A stretch of DNA of 64,000 bases from Rhynchopus euleeides (lineage: Eukaryota > Euglenozoa > Diplonemea > Diplonemida > Diplonemidae): contig OY723274.1 of NCBI GenBank assembly GCA_963210315.1, positions 2,108,001 to 2,172,000 on the forward strand. The letters run 5' to 3'. This document shows positions 1 through 9,690 of this stretch, in pieces; positions within the stretch are counted from its first letter, which is position 1, and every line of letters begins with the position of its first letter. Under the pieces are notes generated by a model. The model was not told the DNA's origin. It saw only the letters and a list, made by a program, of their open reading frames with translations, and did not search any database. Position numbers and translations under genes: made by a program.

Positions 1-378
1 ATCGTATGCGCCGAGTGAGTGACAAGGCAAGTAGTAGGGAGCAACGCAGACTCGCAGAAGCACGGGAGGTTTGCAAAATTGTTCATTCGCACAACAAGTG
101 TGTCGGCGATTCGTGTTGTGCGTCTCGTTGCGGTTCGGCAGAAAACCGGAACTGCGTGTGGTAGATACAGCACACAGTGGCAATCAGCAGAAGACCAGCG
201 GATATCTTTGCGAGCGCGTGGTCTCTGGTGACACGTCTCAAGGTTTGGACAGCACATCGCTTCTTTGTGTGTCTCATTCTTCTCGTCTCCACGCACCCGC
301 ATACACAGTGTTGCACGTGGCTGGGCATCGCCACACCCCCCGCACACACACACACGCCCTCTGCTGCTGGTTGCGGCC
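1..378. other. Upstream region of first GT90 gene
   Basis: No gene is supported here. An ATG at 265 is in frame with the glycosyltransferase gene, but the two paralogues have no equivalent extension. The last ~40 nt before the 379 ATG, a CA-rich leader then a CT-rich stretch, are nearly identical in front of all three paralogues, while sequence further upstream differs. A possible trans-splice acceptor is the CACAG near 303-308; this is a guess. Confidence 0.5.
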
Positions 379-2169
379 ATGTGCCGCCCCGTGGTGGTGG
401 CAGCGGCCTGGCTTGCCCTGCTGGGGCCGTGCCCCGTCGGGTGTGCGGATCCGATGTTCCCGCAGCGGATGCGGGACATCGGGATGGCGCGGGCGCACCG
501 GGAGTACGCGTGGAGCCATCCCTTCGAGGGGTGGGACGATGCGGCGTCTGCGAATGACAGGCGGATTGTGGAGAACATCTGCGAGCAGGCGCGTGTGCCT
601 GGGCAGCAGAAGAAGTTTGCTGTTCTGACGGAGTGGGAGTCGTGCCTGGTGCGCGGGCGGGCCATGAGTGTGGACCTGCAGAAGTACCTCCCGAAGTACA
701 GCCGGAAGGATGTGGTGCGCTTCGTGTCGCTCGCCAACAAGAAGCCGGCAGAGTCCTTCGCCCTGTGGGTGCGTGTGGAGAAGGGGCAGGTTGTGGACTT
801 CAAGGGGATGGGGACGCACCTGCGTGGTCTTCCGTACCCCTTCCTCAGCACAGACTCCACCGCACACGCGATGTCCTACCTGTCGTTGGCACAGAAGCTG
901 GGAGCCACCTTCAGCAACCAGACCTTCGAGTTCATCACCAACATCTATGACAGATGCATGGGCGACCCGCTGCACGGGAATGGCATGGCGCCGAGTGAGT
1001 TTTACCGCGAGATGCCGATGCTTTCGTATTCGAAGTACCAGGCCTGCCCCCACCTTGTGGTGCCCACCACACCGTGGATCAATGCGTTCCCCGACAAGGC
1101 GAAGCGTACCCCGTGGCACAAGCTGGACAAGCGTGCAGTGTTCCGTGGCAGTTGGTACAACATCCAGCGTGTGCTTGTGTCTGCTGCTTCTTCACTGGGG
1201 CTGATCAAAGACCTCTCAGCAAAGGTGTGCTGCGAGGGCGAGGACTACAAGAAGGAGTGCAAAGGCTTCGTCAGCATCTTCAAGCAGCACGATCTGAAGG
1301 AACACTCACACCGCATCAACGAGGAGGCAATGTGCAACGACTTCAGCGAAGACGGAATGTGTTACCTCCGCATGACCACATACCAGCAGATGTCACACAA
1401 ATACCTGCTGTCGATCGACGGACTCGGTGCGTCAGACCGCCTCTACGAATTCTTCTGGTCGCCAGGCCTTGTGGTTGAGGTCGCCTCTGAGTTTGAGCAA
1501 TACGTCGCACCCGATGCCATCCCCTACGTCCACTACGCACAGACAGAGCCAGGCATGCACAACATCGTCGGCTCACTCGGGTACACCCTCGACTGGCTCC
1601 GCAAGCATGACGTCGTCTCAGCGCAGATGTCCGCTGTGGCACGTAACTTCGCAGAGCGCCACACAGGCCAGCGTGCCGTGGTGCGCCTGTTCCAGCTCTT
1701 CGCAGCCCTGTGGAGCGAGCGGTGGGTCGAGGAGCCCAACCCCGCACCCTTCGAGACTGACCAGGGCCCGCCGATGAAGGGGTTCGTCCCCACGAAGGGT
1801 GGGTACGCCAACTGCTCCAACCTCCGCAGCCACTTCGACCACTACAACTTCTTCCAGGCCCGATGGTACGGCCTGGGGTGCGGCAAGGAATCAGACGTGC
1901 TCCACATGACCAACATCCCGGGTGCCTCTGGCGTGCAGCAGGCATACACGCCACCGCTGGATGCACCACCTGGGGTGACGGAGGCACCCCTCGCTGCCCC
2001 CTGCCCGCCCGTGCCGACCCACACCCTCTCCTCCAGCTTCCTCGGCGCCGCAGTGCTGCTGGTGTCTGTCGGCCTCCTGATGCGCATCATCCCGCGGCAC
2101 GCCGTGACACCCTTCAGCATCTTGGTGGGCATCGTCACACTTGGCGTCTTCATGACATCCGCCCACTAG
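379..2169 (+). CDS. GT90/CAP10-family glycosyltransferase, paralogue A
   Basis: A 596-residue protein related to the CAP10/POGLUT (GT90) family, which transfers glucose or xylose to proteins or glycans in the secretory pathway. Residues 1-21 form a signal peptide (VVVAAAWLALLGP core). The catalytic region shows VFRGSWYNIQRVL (about 253-265) and KYLLSIDGLGASDRLYEFFW followed by a conserved PYVHYAQTEPG block, the pattern I associate with the GT90 core. The last ~45 residues hold two hydrophobic segments split by a short basic-Pro turn, suggesting a C-terminal membrane hairpin. The start at 379 is chosen because both paralogues begin at the equivalent Met; the frame is open upstream to 265. It is the first of three tandem copies. 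Donor and acceptor sugars cannot be told from sequence. Confidence 0.85.
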   Translation: MCRPVVVAAAWLALLGPCPVGCADPMFPQRMRDIGMARAHREYAWSHPFEGWDDAASANDRRIVENICEQARVPGQQKKFAVLTEWESCLVRGRAMSVDLQKYLPKYSRKDVVRFVSLANKKPAESFALWVRVEKGQVVDFKGMGTHLRGLPYPFLSTDSTAHAMSYLSLAQKLGATFSNQTFEFITNIYDRCMGDPLHGNGMAPSEFYREMPMLSYSKYQACPHLVVPTTPWINAFPDKAKRTPWHKLDKRAVFRGSWYNIQRVLVSAASSLGLIKDLSAKVCCEGEDYKKECKGFVSIFKQHDLKEHSHRINEEAMCNDFSEDGMCYLRMTTYQQMSHKYLLSIDGLGASDRLYEFFWSPGLVVEVASEFEQYVAPDAIPYVHYAQTEPGMHNIVGSLGYTLDWLRKHDVVSAQMSAVARNFAERHTGQRAVVRLFQLFAALWSERWVEEPNPAPFETDQGPPMKGFVPTKGGYANCSNLRSHFDHYNFFQARWYGLGCGKESDVLHMTNIPGASGVQQAYTPPLDAPPGVTEAPLAAPCPPVPTHTLSSSFLGAAVLLVSVGLLMRIIPRHAVTPFSILVGIVTLGVFMTSAH

Positions 2170-2688
2170 CTGCAAGGCAACGCAACGGCACCGCCTCTAC
2201 AATTGGGTCCGGTTACGGCCTCCTGTGTGTGCTTTTAAATCATTATCGTATCATGGAGCGACTGCCGATTCCGCGGCAGCATCTGCATGCGGGGATGGGG
2301 TGTGAGTCGGGCGCTTGCATCGAACGCTTCCAATCTCAAGACAAGGTCTCCAACGGAGCCCTCACTCCGGGGTGGAGACAAAGCTGCCAGGGGAGGGGGG
2401 GGGGATAGGTGGTGGGTGGTGGGCATCTGCTCCCTGTGTCAGCCTGTGCTGACTTGGGGGGGTGTGTGTGAGGGATGTGGCTTGGTGGCGTGGAGGCTTG
2501 CAGGCGAAGTGACGCCCGGCTTTTTTTCCCAAACAAGCTTGATTTCGTCACAGCGGAGAGGGGGGGGGGGCGAAGAGAGATGGGGGGGGATTTTTTTGCA
2601 GATGGGGTGGGGTGTGTGTGTGTGTGTTTACGACACAGCGGCCACAAAACAAGAAACAAACAAAACGACCCTCTCCCCCCCCCCCCCC
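2170..2688. other. Intergenic, G/C homopolymer-rich
   Basis: No gene seen. It holds several runs of 8-16 G or C, including a C tract at 2676-2691 that abuts the next repeat element. Short ORFs here are low-complexity by-products of these runs. Confidence 0.6.
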
Positions 2689-2694
2689 CCCTAG

Positions 2695-3154
2695 GGCAGT
2701 GGTGGCTGCGTACGCGTACGCAGCGTGATTTTCAAAAAGTGCGTACGGCGTACGCGTACGCGTACGCGTACGGCGCTGCGTACGGCAGTCTATGGAGCAC
2801 AGGAGACGGACATGGCCGCACACCAAATCCGACAGTCGAACTCAGGTGTACCAGGGGCAGCCTTCGAGCCTTCCAGTCGGAAGTGGTACCTTTTGCAGTA
2901 TGCTTGCGGGTGTACTTGCAGGTGTTGCGAGTTATTCGCCACGTGCGCGGCAAGCAACCATCTGTGAAAGGCAAGAGCAAAGGCCAGGGCCCAGCCACCC
3001 GCTGGGTGGCCTACTGTGTGCTGAGAGACCTGGAATACCAGCCGTACGCAAAATCTGCGTACGCGTACGCAGCGCGATTTTCAGAAAGTGCGTACGGCGT
3101 ACGCGTACGCGTACGCGTACGCGTACCGTACGGCCGTACGCTGCCACCACTGCC
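2695..3154. mobile_element. Short inverted-repeat element with (GTACGC)n modules, CTAG-flanked
   Basis: The ends are a perfect 12-bp inverted repeat (GGCAGTGGTGGC / GCCACCACTGCC), and each end abuts a CTAG (2691-2694 and 3155-3158) that could be a 4-bp target-site duplication. Inside are two direct modules (about 2711-2790 and 3060-3135), each a (GTACGC)n array interrupted by GATTTTCA(A/G)AAAGTGC. No coding capacity; MITE-like. Confidence 0.7.
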
Positions 3155-3158
3155 CTAG

Positions 3159-4690
3159 GGCGGGTCGAAAGCCTGTCCCAAAATGGGGTTTTTCGACATA
3201 GCAGCCGCGGCCCTCTATTTGACCTTCTGACCCCCCAGAACCCCCTATACCCCGGTTTTTGGGCCCTATGAGTCCGATTTTCGGGCTCCCGAGCCCCGGA
3301 AAGTCGATTTTTGATGATGTCAAAATTTTGTTCCCTATACTGCACCTCAGGGTCACGCACAGCTTCGCCAGTCCACTATCAGCCCATGTGCAGGCCCACT
3401 TCCTCGACCTCCTCCACCCCTTCCTCCCCTGCGTCATCAAGACCCTCCATAGGTGCCAATCCTGCATCTTTCGACCCTCTTCCCACTCCAGCGTCGCACC
3501 AAACTGTTGATGCGGGCAGCCACCATCTCCTTCTCTGTATACACTGCCAGATCGTGCAAAGATGCATACTGATGCAGAGTGGGAACCGTCATCAACTTGC
3601 ACAGTGTGCGGTGCTTGGCTGCAAGGGACAGGCGGCACAACTGGCCACTGCTCCGACACTGAGATGCTGGTCTGGCCAACGAACTCTTTGTAAGTTGAAA
3701 GGTCTCCTCTGTCGGGAGGGGGGTTTGCGAACCAACCCTCACGACTTGCTCATGGCTTGCTGAGCAAGGCGTGCAATGACTTTCTGATTATTCAGGACGT
3801 GCATTCGAAGCCCGCGCACTTCTTCTGTGAAATGGTTGTTGCGAGAGTTGCACTGTGTGATTCCTTGATCCCCTTCCTCGCCTCATCGTACGGAGGACGC
3901 TTGAATGTCCCGAGCATATCCTTCGCAGCGTCTTTAGCCAGTTCTGCGCACTCGTCATTCCATAAGGCGCGTGCAGCATAAATACCCGGACACTGTTCTG
4001 AGACCAGGTCCCACAGGACCCTGGTCTTGAGCGCCCAGAAGAGAACCTTGATGATAAGCTCGGGCTCTGCGTTGCAGCTGGGTACTCGCTGCGCTCTTCA
4101 CCTCCCTTGACTGTCTGCATCCACAGGAGAAATGCTTCGCAGATAACGGCAGCAGTGGCAAGTGTTTAGTCGGGACAGTTTACCTGCCTTGCATTCTAAG
4201 AGAGCATTCTTATGAGGGCATCAACACTAATGCATCACTGTTGGCTATGATGACATCCTCCCTGTTCCTGGCAGCTCCGAGTTCAACAGCAGGCCACCCA
4301 ACGACTGTGTCAGATGGCAGTATTCGATGCCATCTTCTCACTGTCCGAATCGTTGGGATACGACGTTGTTTGTGGCGCGGATGAGCGGTTGCATCAGAAA
4401 ATCACAGCCGCAGGATGGTGTGCGCTCGGACGTCCCAGGATGAGAGTGTTTTACTATCTGCCCGTGGCAGGCGTCCGTGCCACGACCCGGAGGTGCAGTA
4501 TAGGGAACGGAAAAATTGACATCATCAAAAATCGACTTTCCGGGGCTCGGGAGCCCGAAAATCGGACTCATAGGGCCCAAAAACCGGGGTATAGGGGGTT
4601 CTGGGGGGTCAGAAGGTCAAATAGAGGGCCGCGGCTGCTATGTCGAAAAACACCATTTTGGGACAAAAAAAGGGGGCTTTCGACCCCCCC
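3159..4690. mobile_element. Foldback element G1, about 190-bp inverted arms
   Basis: The left arm (3159-3349) reappears as its reverse complement at 4490-4690. The arms begin GGCGGGTCGAAAGCC and end GGCTTTCGACCCCCC. The ~1.1-kb interior carries no convincing gene. The outer ends (G-run then GTC; GAC then C-run) are shared with the foldback elements at 58.0 and 59.6 kb, so I treat them as one class. Confidence 0.75.
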
Positions 4691-5237
4691 TACCCCCCCC
4701 CCCCCCCTCCACCTACACGGTGGGATCTTGTAAATTTTACATGTATAACTACAAGTATAATACATGTATTATACATGTATAATACATGCATGTCAACTAT
4801 TATACATGTATAATACATGTATATGCCTGAAATATACATGTAAAATACATGTATATCAAGTAAAAATACATGTATAATACTTGCATGTCAACTATTATAC
4901 ATGTATTTTTACTTGATATACATGTATTTTACATGTATATTTCATGCATTTACATGTATTATACATGTATAATACTTGTCATGCAAGTATTATACATGTA
5001 AAATACTTGCATGACAAGTAAAATACCTGCATGCAAGTAAAATACATGTATTTTACTTGCATGCAAGTATTTTACTTGTCATGCAAGTATTATACATGTA
5101 TTTTACTTGTCATGCAAGTATTTTACATGTATAATACTTGCATGACAAGTATTATACATGTAAAATACATGTAAATGCATGAAATATACATGTAAAATAC
5201 ATGTATATCAAGTAAAAATGCATGTATAACATACATC

Positions 5238-7249
5238 GGGCGTTATTGCGTTACCAGTAACGGTAATACCGTTATTTTTTCGGTAAAATAACTTACCGTT
5301 AATAACGTTCCAGAACGGCCGAATAACGTTATCCGAAAATCGGTAACGTTATTTTTCCGCGTTATACCGTTATCGATAACGGTAATACCGTTATTACCGT
5401 TATCAGGAACGGTAATAACGTTATCGGTAACGTTATTACCGTTATTACCGTTATCGGTAACGGTAATACCGTTATCAGTAACGGTAATAACGTTATCGGT
5501 AACGTTATTACCGTTATTACCGGTAATACCGCGTTATTTTCGGTATTTTTGGGCAACTTCTATAGGGGGACCCTTTTCGAATTTTTTTTTCGGGGTGGCC
5601 AGAATGGGCTGTTTTAGGCTATTTGAGGCCATTTTCGAGCAAATTTTTGGGTTTAGAGCCACGCAAAGGGTCTAAAATGGGCATGCCAATCTCAAAAAAT
5701 GCTCAAAATTCCGAGAGATTTCAGATTTTTCGAATTTTTTGACCGAGAAAATTCTGACCCCAAAATGTGGTCCTTGTGGTCTGGAACTGTCCGTTGTCGA
5801 AGGAATTGGTGAAAAAATCGTGATTTTTGGCCTCTGGATCACCCATGCCGTCCCAAAAATCAAGCAAAAGAGGTTTGGTAGGTGCATTTTTGGGTGAACA
5901 TGAGCCATTGTGCCAACCTGCTTGATTTCACCCGAAAATTGGAATCCGTTGAATATGGTTTCTGATGAAAATGTGAAAATTTTCGACCTTCTTCGCAGTT
6001 TTTGCCACTTCCTTGCCCCATCTTTCCCACCCAAAATCGAAGTACCGTGAATGGTGTTGTTGAAAGGTCCAAATTGCGTTGGTTGTGCGTAGTTCTGCCG
6101 AAATCGTGCACACGTTGTGCATAGTGCATGTGTAACGCCATTTGCGACCAAAATGTAAATTTCCTGCACCCGAGCGTTGACGCTTCCACACACCCTTACA
6201 AACCCACTTGCCTGATGAAGGGGGTGGTGTGTAGAGCACGTTTGGCAGGGCTGAATGACACTTTCCGCGCGAAGGTCGTGTGCGTAATTAAAAAACGGTC
6301 CGAGGGCCGGAGGCCCGAGGCCTTTTTTTACCTGCACGAGGGTGCAATTGAGGCCGATACGGGGTGCAGATGATGGTTTCTTGCACAACCCAGTCATGTT
6401 TTGCACATCACGACGAACTCGGAAATTCCTCATATTTGCACTCCAGGTCTCATATTTGCACTGGTGCAAATATGGGACCTGGAGTGCGTGCAAATAATGA
6501 CTGGGGGGTGCAAGAAAGTTCAAATTGTGTAGTTCCTGCGTACTTCGTGCGTAGCCCGAGCGTACTTTGGGTAGTTCGTGCGTATATTGTGCGAAGCGTC
6601 TTTGACAGCACCAGTAACGGACTTTTGGAACGTAACTATTTTAGAACGGACCGGGAAAAAATGGGCACGTCGCTACTTCGCGCTACTTCGTCGCTCGTAA
6701 CGAGTAAAAATATCAGGTGGTTTATACACCGCCAATGTGAGGTGTGCGGGTGTATTCCTGAAGGATTCACTTCTGCGTCCACACTGAGTGATTTTGGAGT
6801 GATTTTCACTCCAAATTTCACTCCAGGAACATTGGATGCTGCAAGGTTGCAGGGGTTTCTGCAGTATTTGCCTTGAAAAAGCCAAAAAACATGATTTTTT
6901 CACGAAACTCGACATGTCCGTGCGTTATTATCCAAAAAATGGTCCCAGGGGGGTATTCTGGAGCCATCTCCACCAAAAACTACACCATCCGCCCGCAAAA
7001 TTGTCCGAATAACGCAAGTTTTCATGAAAATAACGGAAAAATAACGCGTTATTTTAGGAGAAAACGTTTTCCAATTTTTTGACATCACGGAGTGGCCCCC
7101 TGGAGTGATATTTTACCCAAGAAAATTCTTTTAGGGGGGGTAGGGACCCGAGTTTCGGGTCAGATTCACCGGGAAATGCTGCCTTTTTTGGGGTCAAAAA
7201 ATAACGCAAAAATAACGTTATTACCGTTACTGGTAACGGAATAACGCCC
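5238..7249. mobile_element. Family 4 element with GGGCGTTATT ends, nested in family 1 copy a
   Basis: The ends are GGGCGTTATTGCGTTACCAG and its near reverse complement ending AATAACGCCC. The left third (5240-5545) is a dense array of short palindromes combining GTTATTACCGTTAT and GGTAACG. The middle (5560-7190) is low-complexity, with an imperfect ~36-bp hairpin near 6430-6510 built on CATATTTGCACTCCAGGTC. A 283-codon minus-strand frame (5672-6523) lacks any recognisable domain and I do not call it a gene. No clear target-site duplication was found. Confidence 0.65.
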
Positions 7250-7307
7250 AATGTATGTGTATAATAGTTGACATGCAAGTATTATACATGTATTTTTACT
7301 TGATATA

Positions 7308-7652
7308 CCGTATACGTAAATATTTTGGAACGTAAATATTATGGAACGTAAATATTATGGAACGTAAATATTTTGGAACGCTGGTGGGTTGGCGTTCCAG
7401 ATTTTTTTCGTTCCATAATATTTACAGGGCTTTCTGCGACTCGGGGACTTGGACCAGGTGATCGGACGGCATACAGAGTCCCTGACGGGACCTACTCGTG
7501 CACTTTTCGCGCGATTCCTGACGCAAGCCGTCCTCACCACCGAGTCCCCAACTGGCCCTGTAAATATTATGGAACGTAAATATTATGGAACGGACCGGCC
7601 AAAAATGGGCCCGTTCCATAATATTTACGTTCCATAATATTTACGTATACGG
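7308..7652. mobile_element. Family 2 element (CCGTATACG ends), copy 1
   Basis: 345-bp element, with ends CCGTATACGTAAATATT and its reverse complement, flanked by TA duplications. The arms repeat the unit GGAACGTAAATATTATGGAACG. The unique core contains GCTTTCTGCGACTCGGGGAC and GGGACCTACTCGTGCACTTT. It is inserted at TA inside the AT-rich family 1 element and is non-coding. Confidence 0.85.
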
Positions 7653-7789
7653 TACATGTATTTTACATGTATATTTCAGGCATATACATGTATTATACAT
7701 GTATAATAGTTGACATGCAAGTATTATACATGTATAATACATGTATATACTTGTAGTTATACATGTAAAATTTACAAGATCCCACCGTG

Positions 7790-9647
7790 TAAATTCACGG
7801 CGGCGCACGGTACAGAAAACACCTACCCCTCTGCCAGGGGGCGATACAGAACGGGCGGGCTATACATAACACCCCCCCCCCCCTTGCTGCCACAGGCTGC
7901 ATTTGCGTGCACATAGAATCGGAACTCTTCTGCCGCCTTGGCCTTCTTCTTCCACCCCGAGCTCCAGACTGTGCTGCAGCCGGGAGATGGGGGGAGGGGG
8001 CGGCGGAGGTTGCAGTGCCCACTGGTCAGAGCCATGGTGGGGTTGGGTGTGGGGGGGGGGGGGTGGGGGGGGCTCAAGGCCTCCCCCTAAAAAGGCTCCC
8101 CTACTCGCCCCCCCCCCCACCTCAAAGAATAAAACTTTTTGTTTTCTGATGACACACACACAACACAAAATGCCGCTGTGCGGTGTGTGTTGGGTATTTG
8201 TTTGTTCACCACAACAGGGTCTGTCGGGGGCTGCATTCCGGCGAGTCGGGGGCACCCCCTGGCAACTAATAGAAAGGACAATCAGGCGAACCTCGAAATC
8301 AAAGCCGGATATTTTTTTTGGCGCACATCCACGCCCATATCTTTCGGCGGCCTCGCATGTTTTCTTTGGGGTGGAAGCGATCAATGCAATACAATATCAT
8401 CATCTTCTGTGGGGGGCTGCCAGGTGTGGTTGAGTGAGAAGAAGTGAGCCACAGCCCACTTCCCCTCACTGACTGACGAGCTGTGACTGGGATCGAGGGC
8501 CCCCTGTGAGGAAGACCCGAAAGACTGCTGCTGTATTTTTTCCACGTAACGGGGGCTTTCGCTCTTCTGTGCCGAACCGTGTCAGCTTGCCTCCTCCTTT
8601 CGCGAGGCGACTAACGTTTCTGCACTTCGGAGCGAAGGCCTCCAACACACTCGAATCGTCGCATGCAACTCTCTCAGCACAGAGGCCAACGGAGCATACC
8701 CGCAGTGTTGATATGTTTTCGTAGAACGCGCAAATCAGGTTCGGGTTGAAATTCTGCAGAGATCAGAAACCGGAGCCAGCGCCCACTAGAGACCCTCCGG
8801 CACTGGTCGCACTACACGCCCCCCCGACCCACAACCCGCAAGTGGCAGCCCACGCCTTCTGGTTTGCGGGGGAGGGGGCGTGCCCGAGCCGTGCCACCCC
8901 CCCGTCTCCTATTTGGCAAGGCGCTCCACTCGACTCCCCCCTGCGTTTCTGAGCGATGATGTGTGCATGATGTGGGGATATCCCAGAACCCCCTAACCCG
9001 CCCACCCCTCCCCTCTGCCTGCCTGGCTGGGGTGTGCTTTTTGCCGTGATTTCTCTTCGTGCCCACCTATGCACTTTCTGTGGGCAGGGGTGGTTCTGCG
9101 ATCCCCCAGGAGCATTGCCGGAATGCCCTGTGAGCAAGGAAGGGGGGCGGGTGTGGGGGGCAGGGAGGGCTGTGTGGGGGGGCGTTGAGCTGCTGTTTTT
9201 GCGCTCTTTGCTGCCCCGCTCCCCCCCCCTGCAGAAAGGCCAGGGCGAGCTCTGGGCGGCTCTTCGCTTACCCTCGTTCCCTCTCCCCCACACGCCCCTC
9301 CCCAAAAAGTGGGCAGCCTTAACAAAGCGTGGGCGAACGAAAAACTGTCCGGGACCTTTGTCCACAGAGACCGAAAAGGTGTATCGTTACGGGTGGCTGT
9401 CCCCTCCCGCATCCCCACCCTCACCCTTTTGTGGCACCGCATACATCTTGTGTCATGCTGCTGCGCAAGACATGCCCTGATGGCCTGCGCTTGTAGCCCC
9501 CCGCCCTGTCGAGCGTACTGCACAGGCTGTCTGCGTCTGTTGCTCGGTGTCCAGGGGGTGTAGCCGCACACCAGCCAACCTGCTGCAGGTGGGGCCGGTG
9601 GGGGTCGGGAGGGCACAGGGTGCGGCCCCCGGGGCTACCTCCTGGTG
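7790..9647. other. Intergenic spacer between transposons and GT90 copy B
   Basis: No supported gene. The sequence is rich in G and C runs (for example around 7870, 8050 and 8110). A segment near 8427-8507 (GAGTGAGAAGAAGTGAG ... GAGGGCCCCC) resembles the small inverted-repeat element at 52215-52323. Minus-strand open frames between 8760 and 9620 look like composition artefacts; part of the longest simply lies antisense to the next gene. Confidence 0.5.
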
Positions 9648-9690
9648 ACCCCCGCACACACACACACGCCCTCTGCTGCTGGTTGCGGCC

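Larger units (their letters stand above)
4716..7789. mobile_element. Family 1 AT-rich inverted-repeat element, copy a (hosts nested elements)
   Basis: The termini are a ~42-bp inverted repeat starting CACGGTGGGATCTTGTAAAT, flanked by TA on both sides. The body is made of palindromic units such as TACATGTA and TACTTGCATGCAAGTA. Two other elements are nested inside: family 4 (5238-7249) and family 2 (7308-7652). No ORF of the AT-rich body looks coding. Confidence 0.85.

Noticed and set aside
265-378. Upstream in-frame ATG for GT90 copy A
   Set aside because: It would put 38 residues before the signal peptide; the paralogues lack it.
4716-5230. CRISPR-like or centromeric array in the TACATGTA region
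   Set aside because: The repeats are irregular palindromes with no spacers and lie inside a TIR-bounded element.
5672-6523. 283-codon minus-strand ORF in family 4
   Set aside because: Low-complexity, no domain, and the AT-rich non-coding character continues through it.
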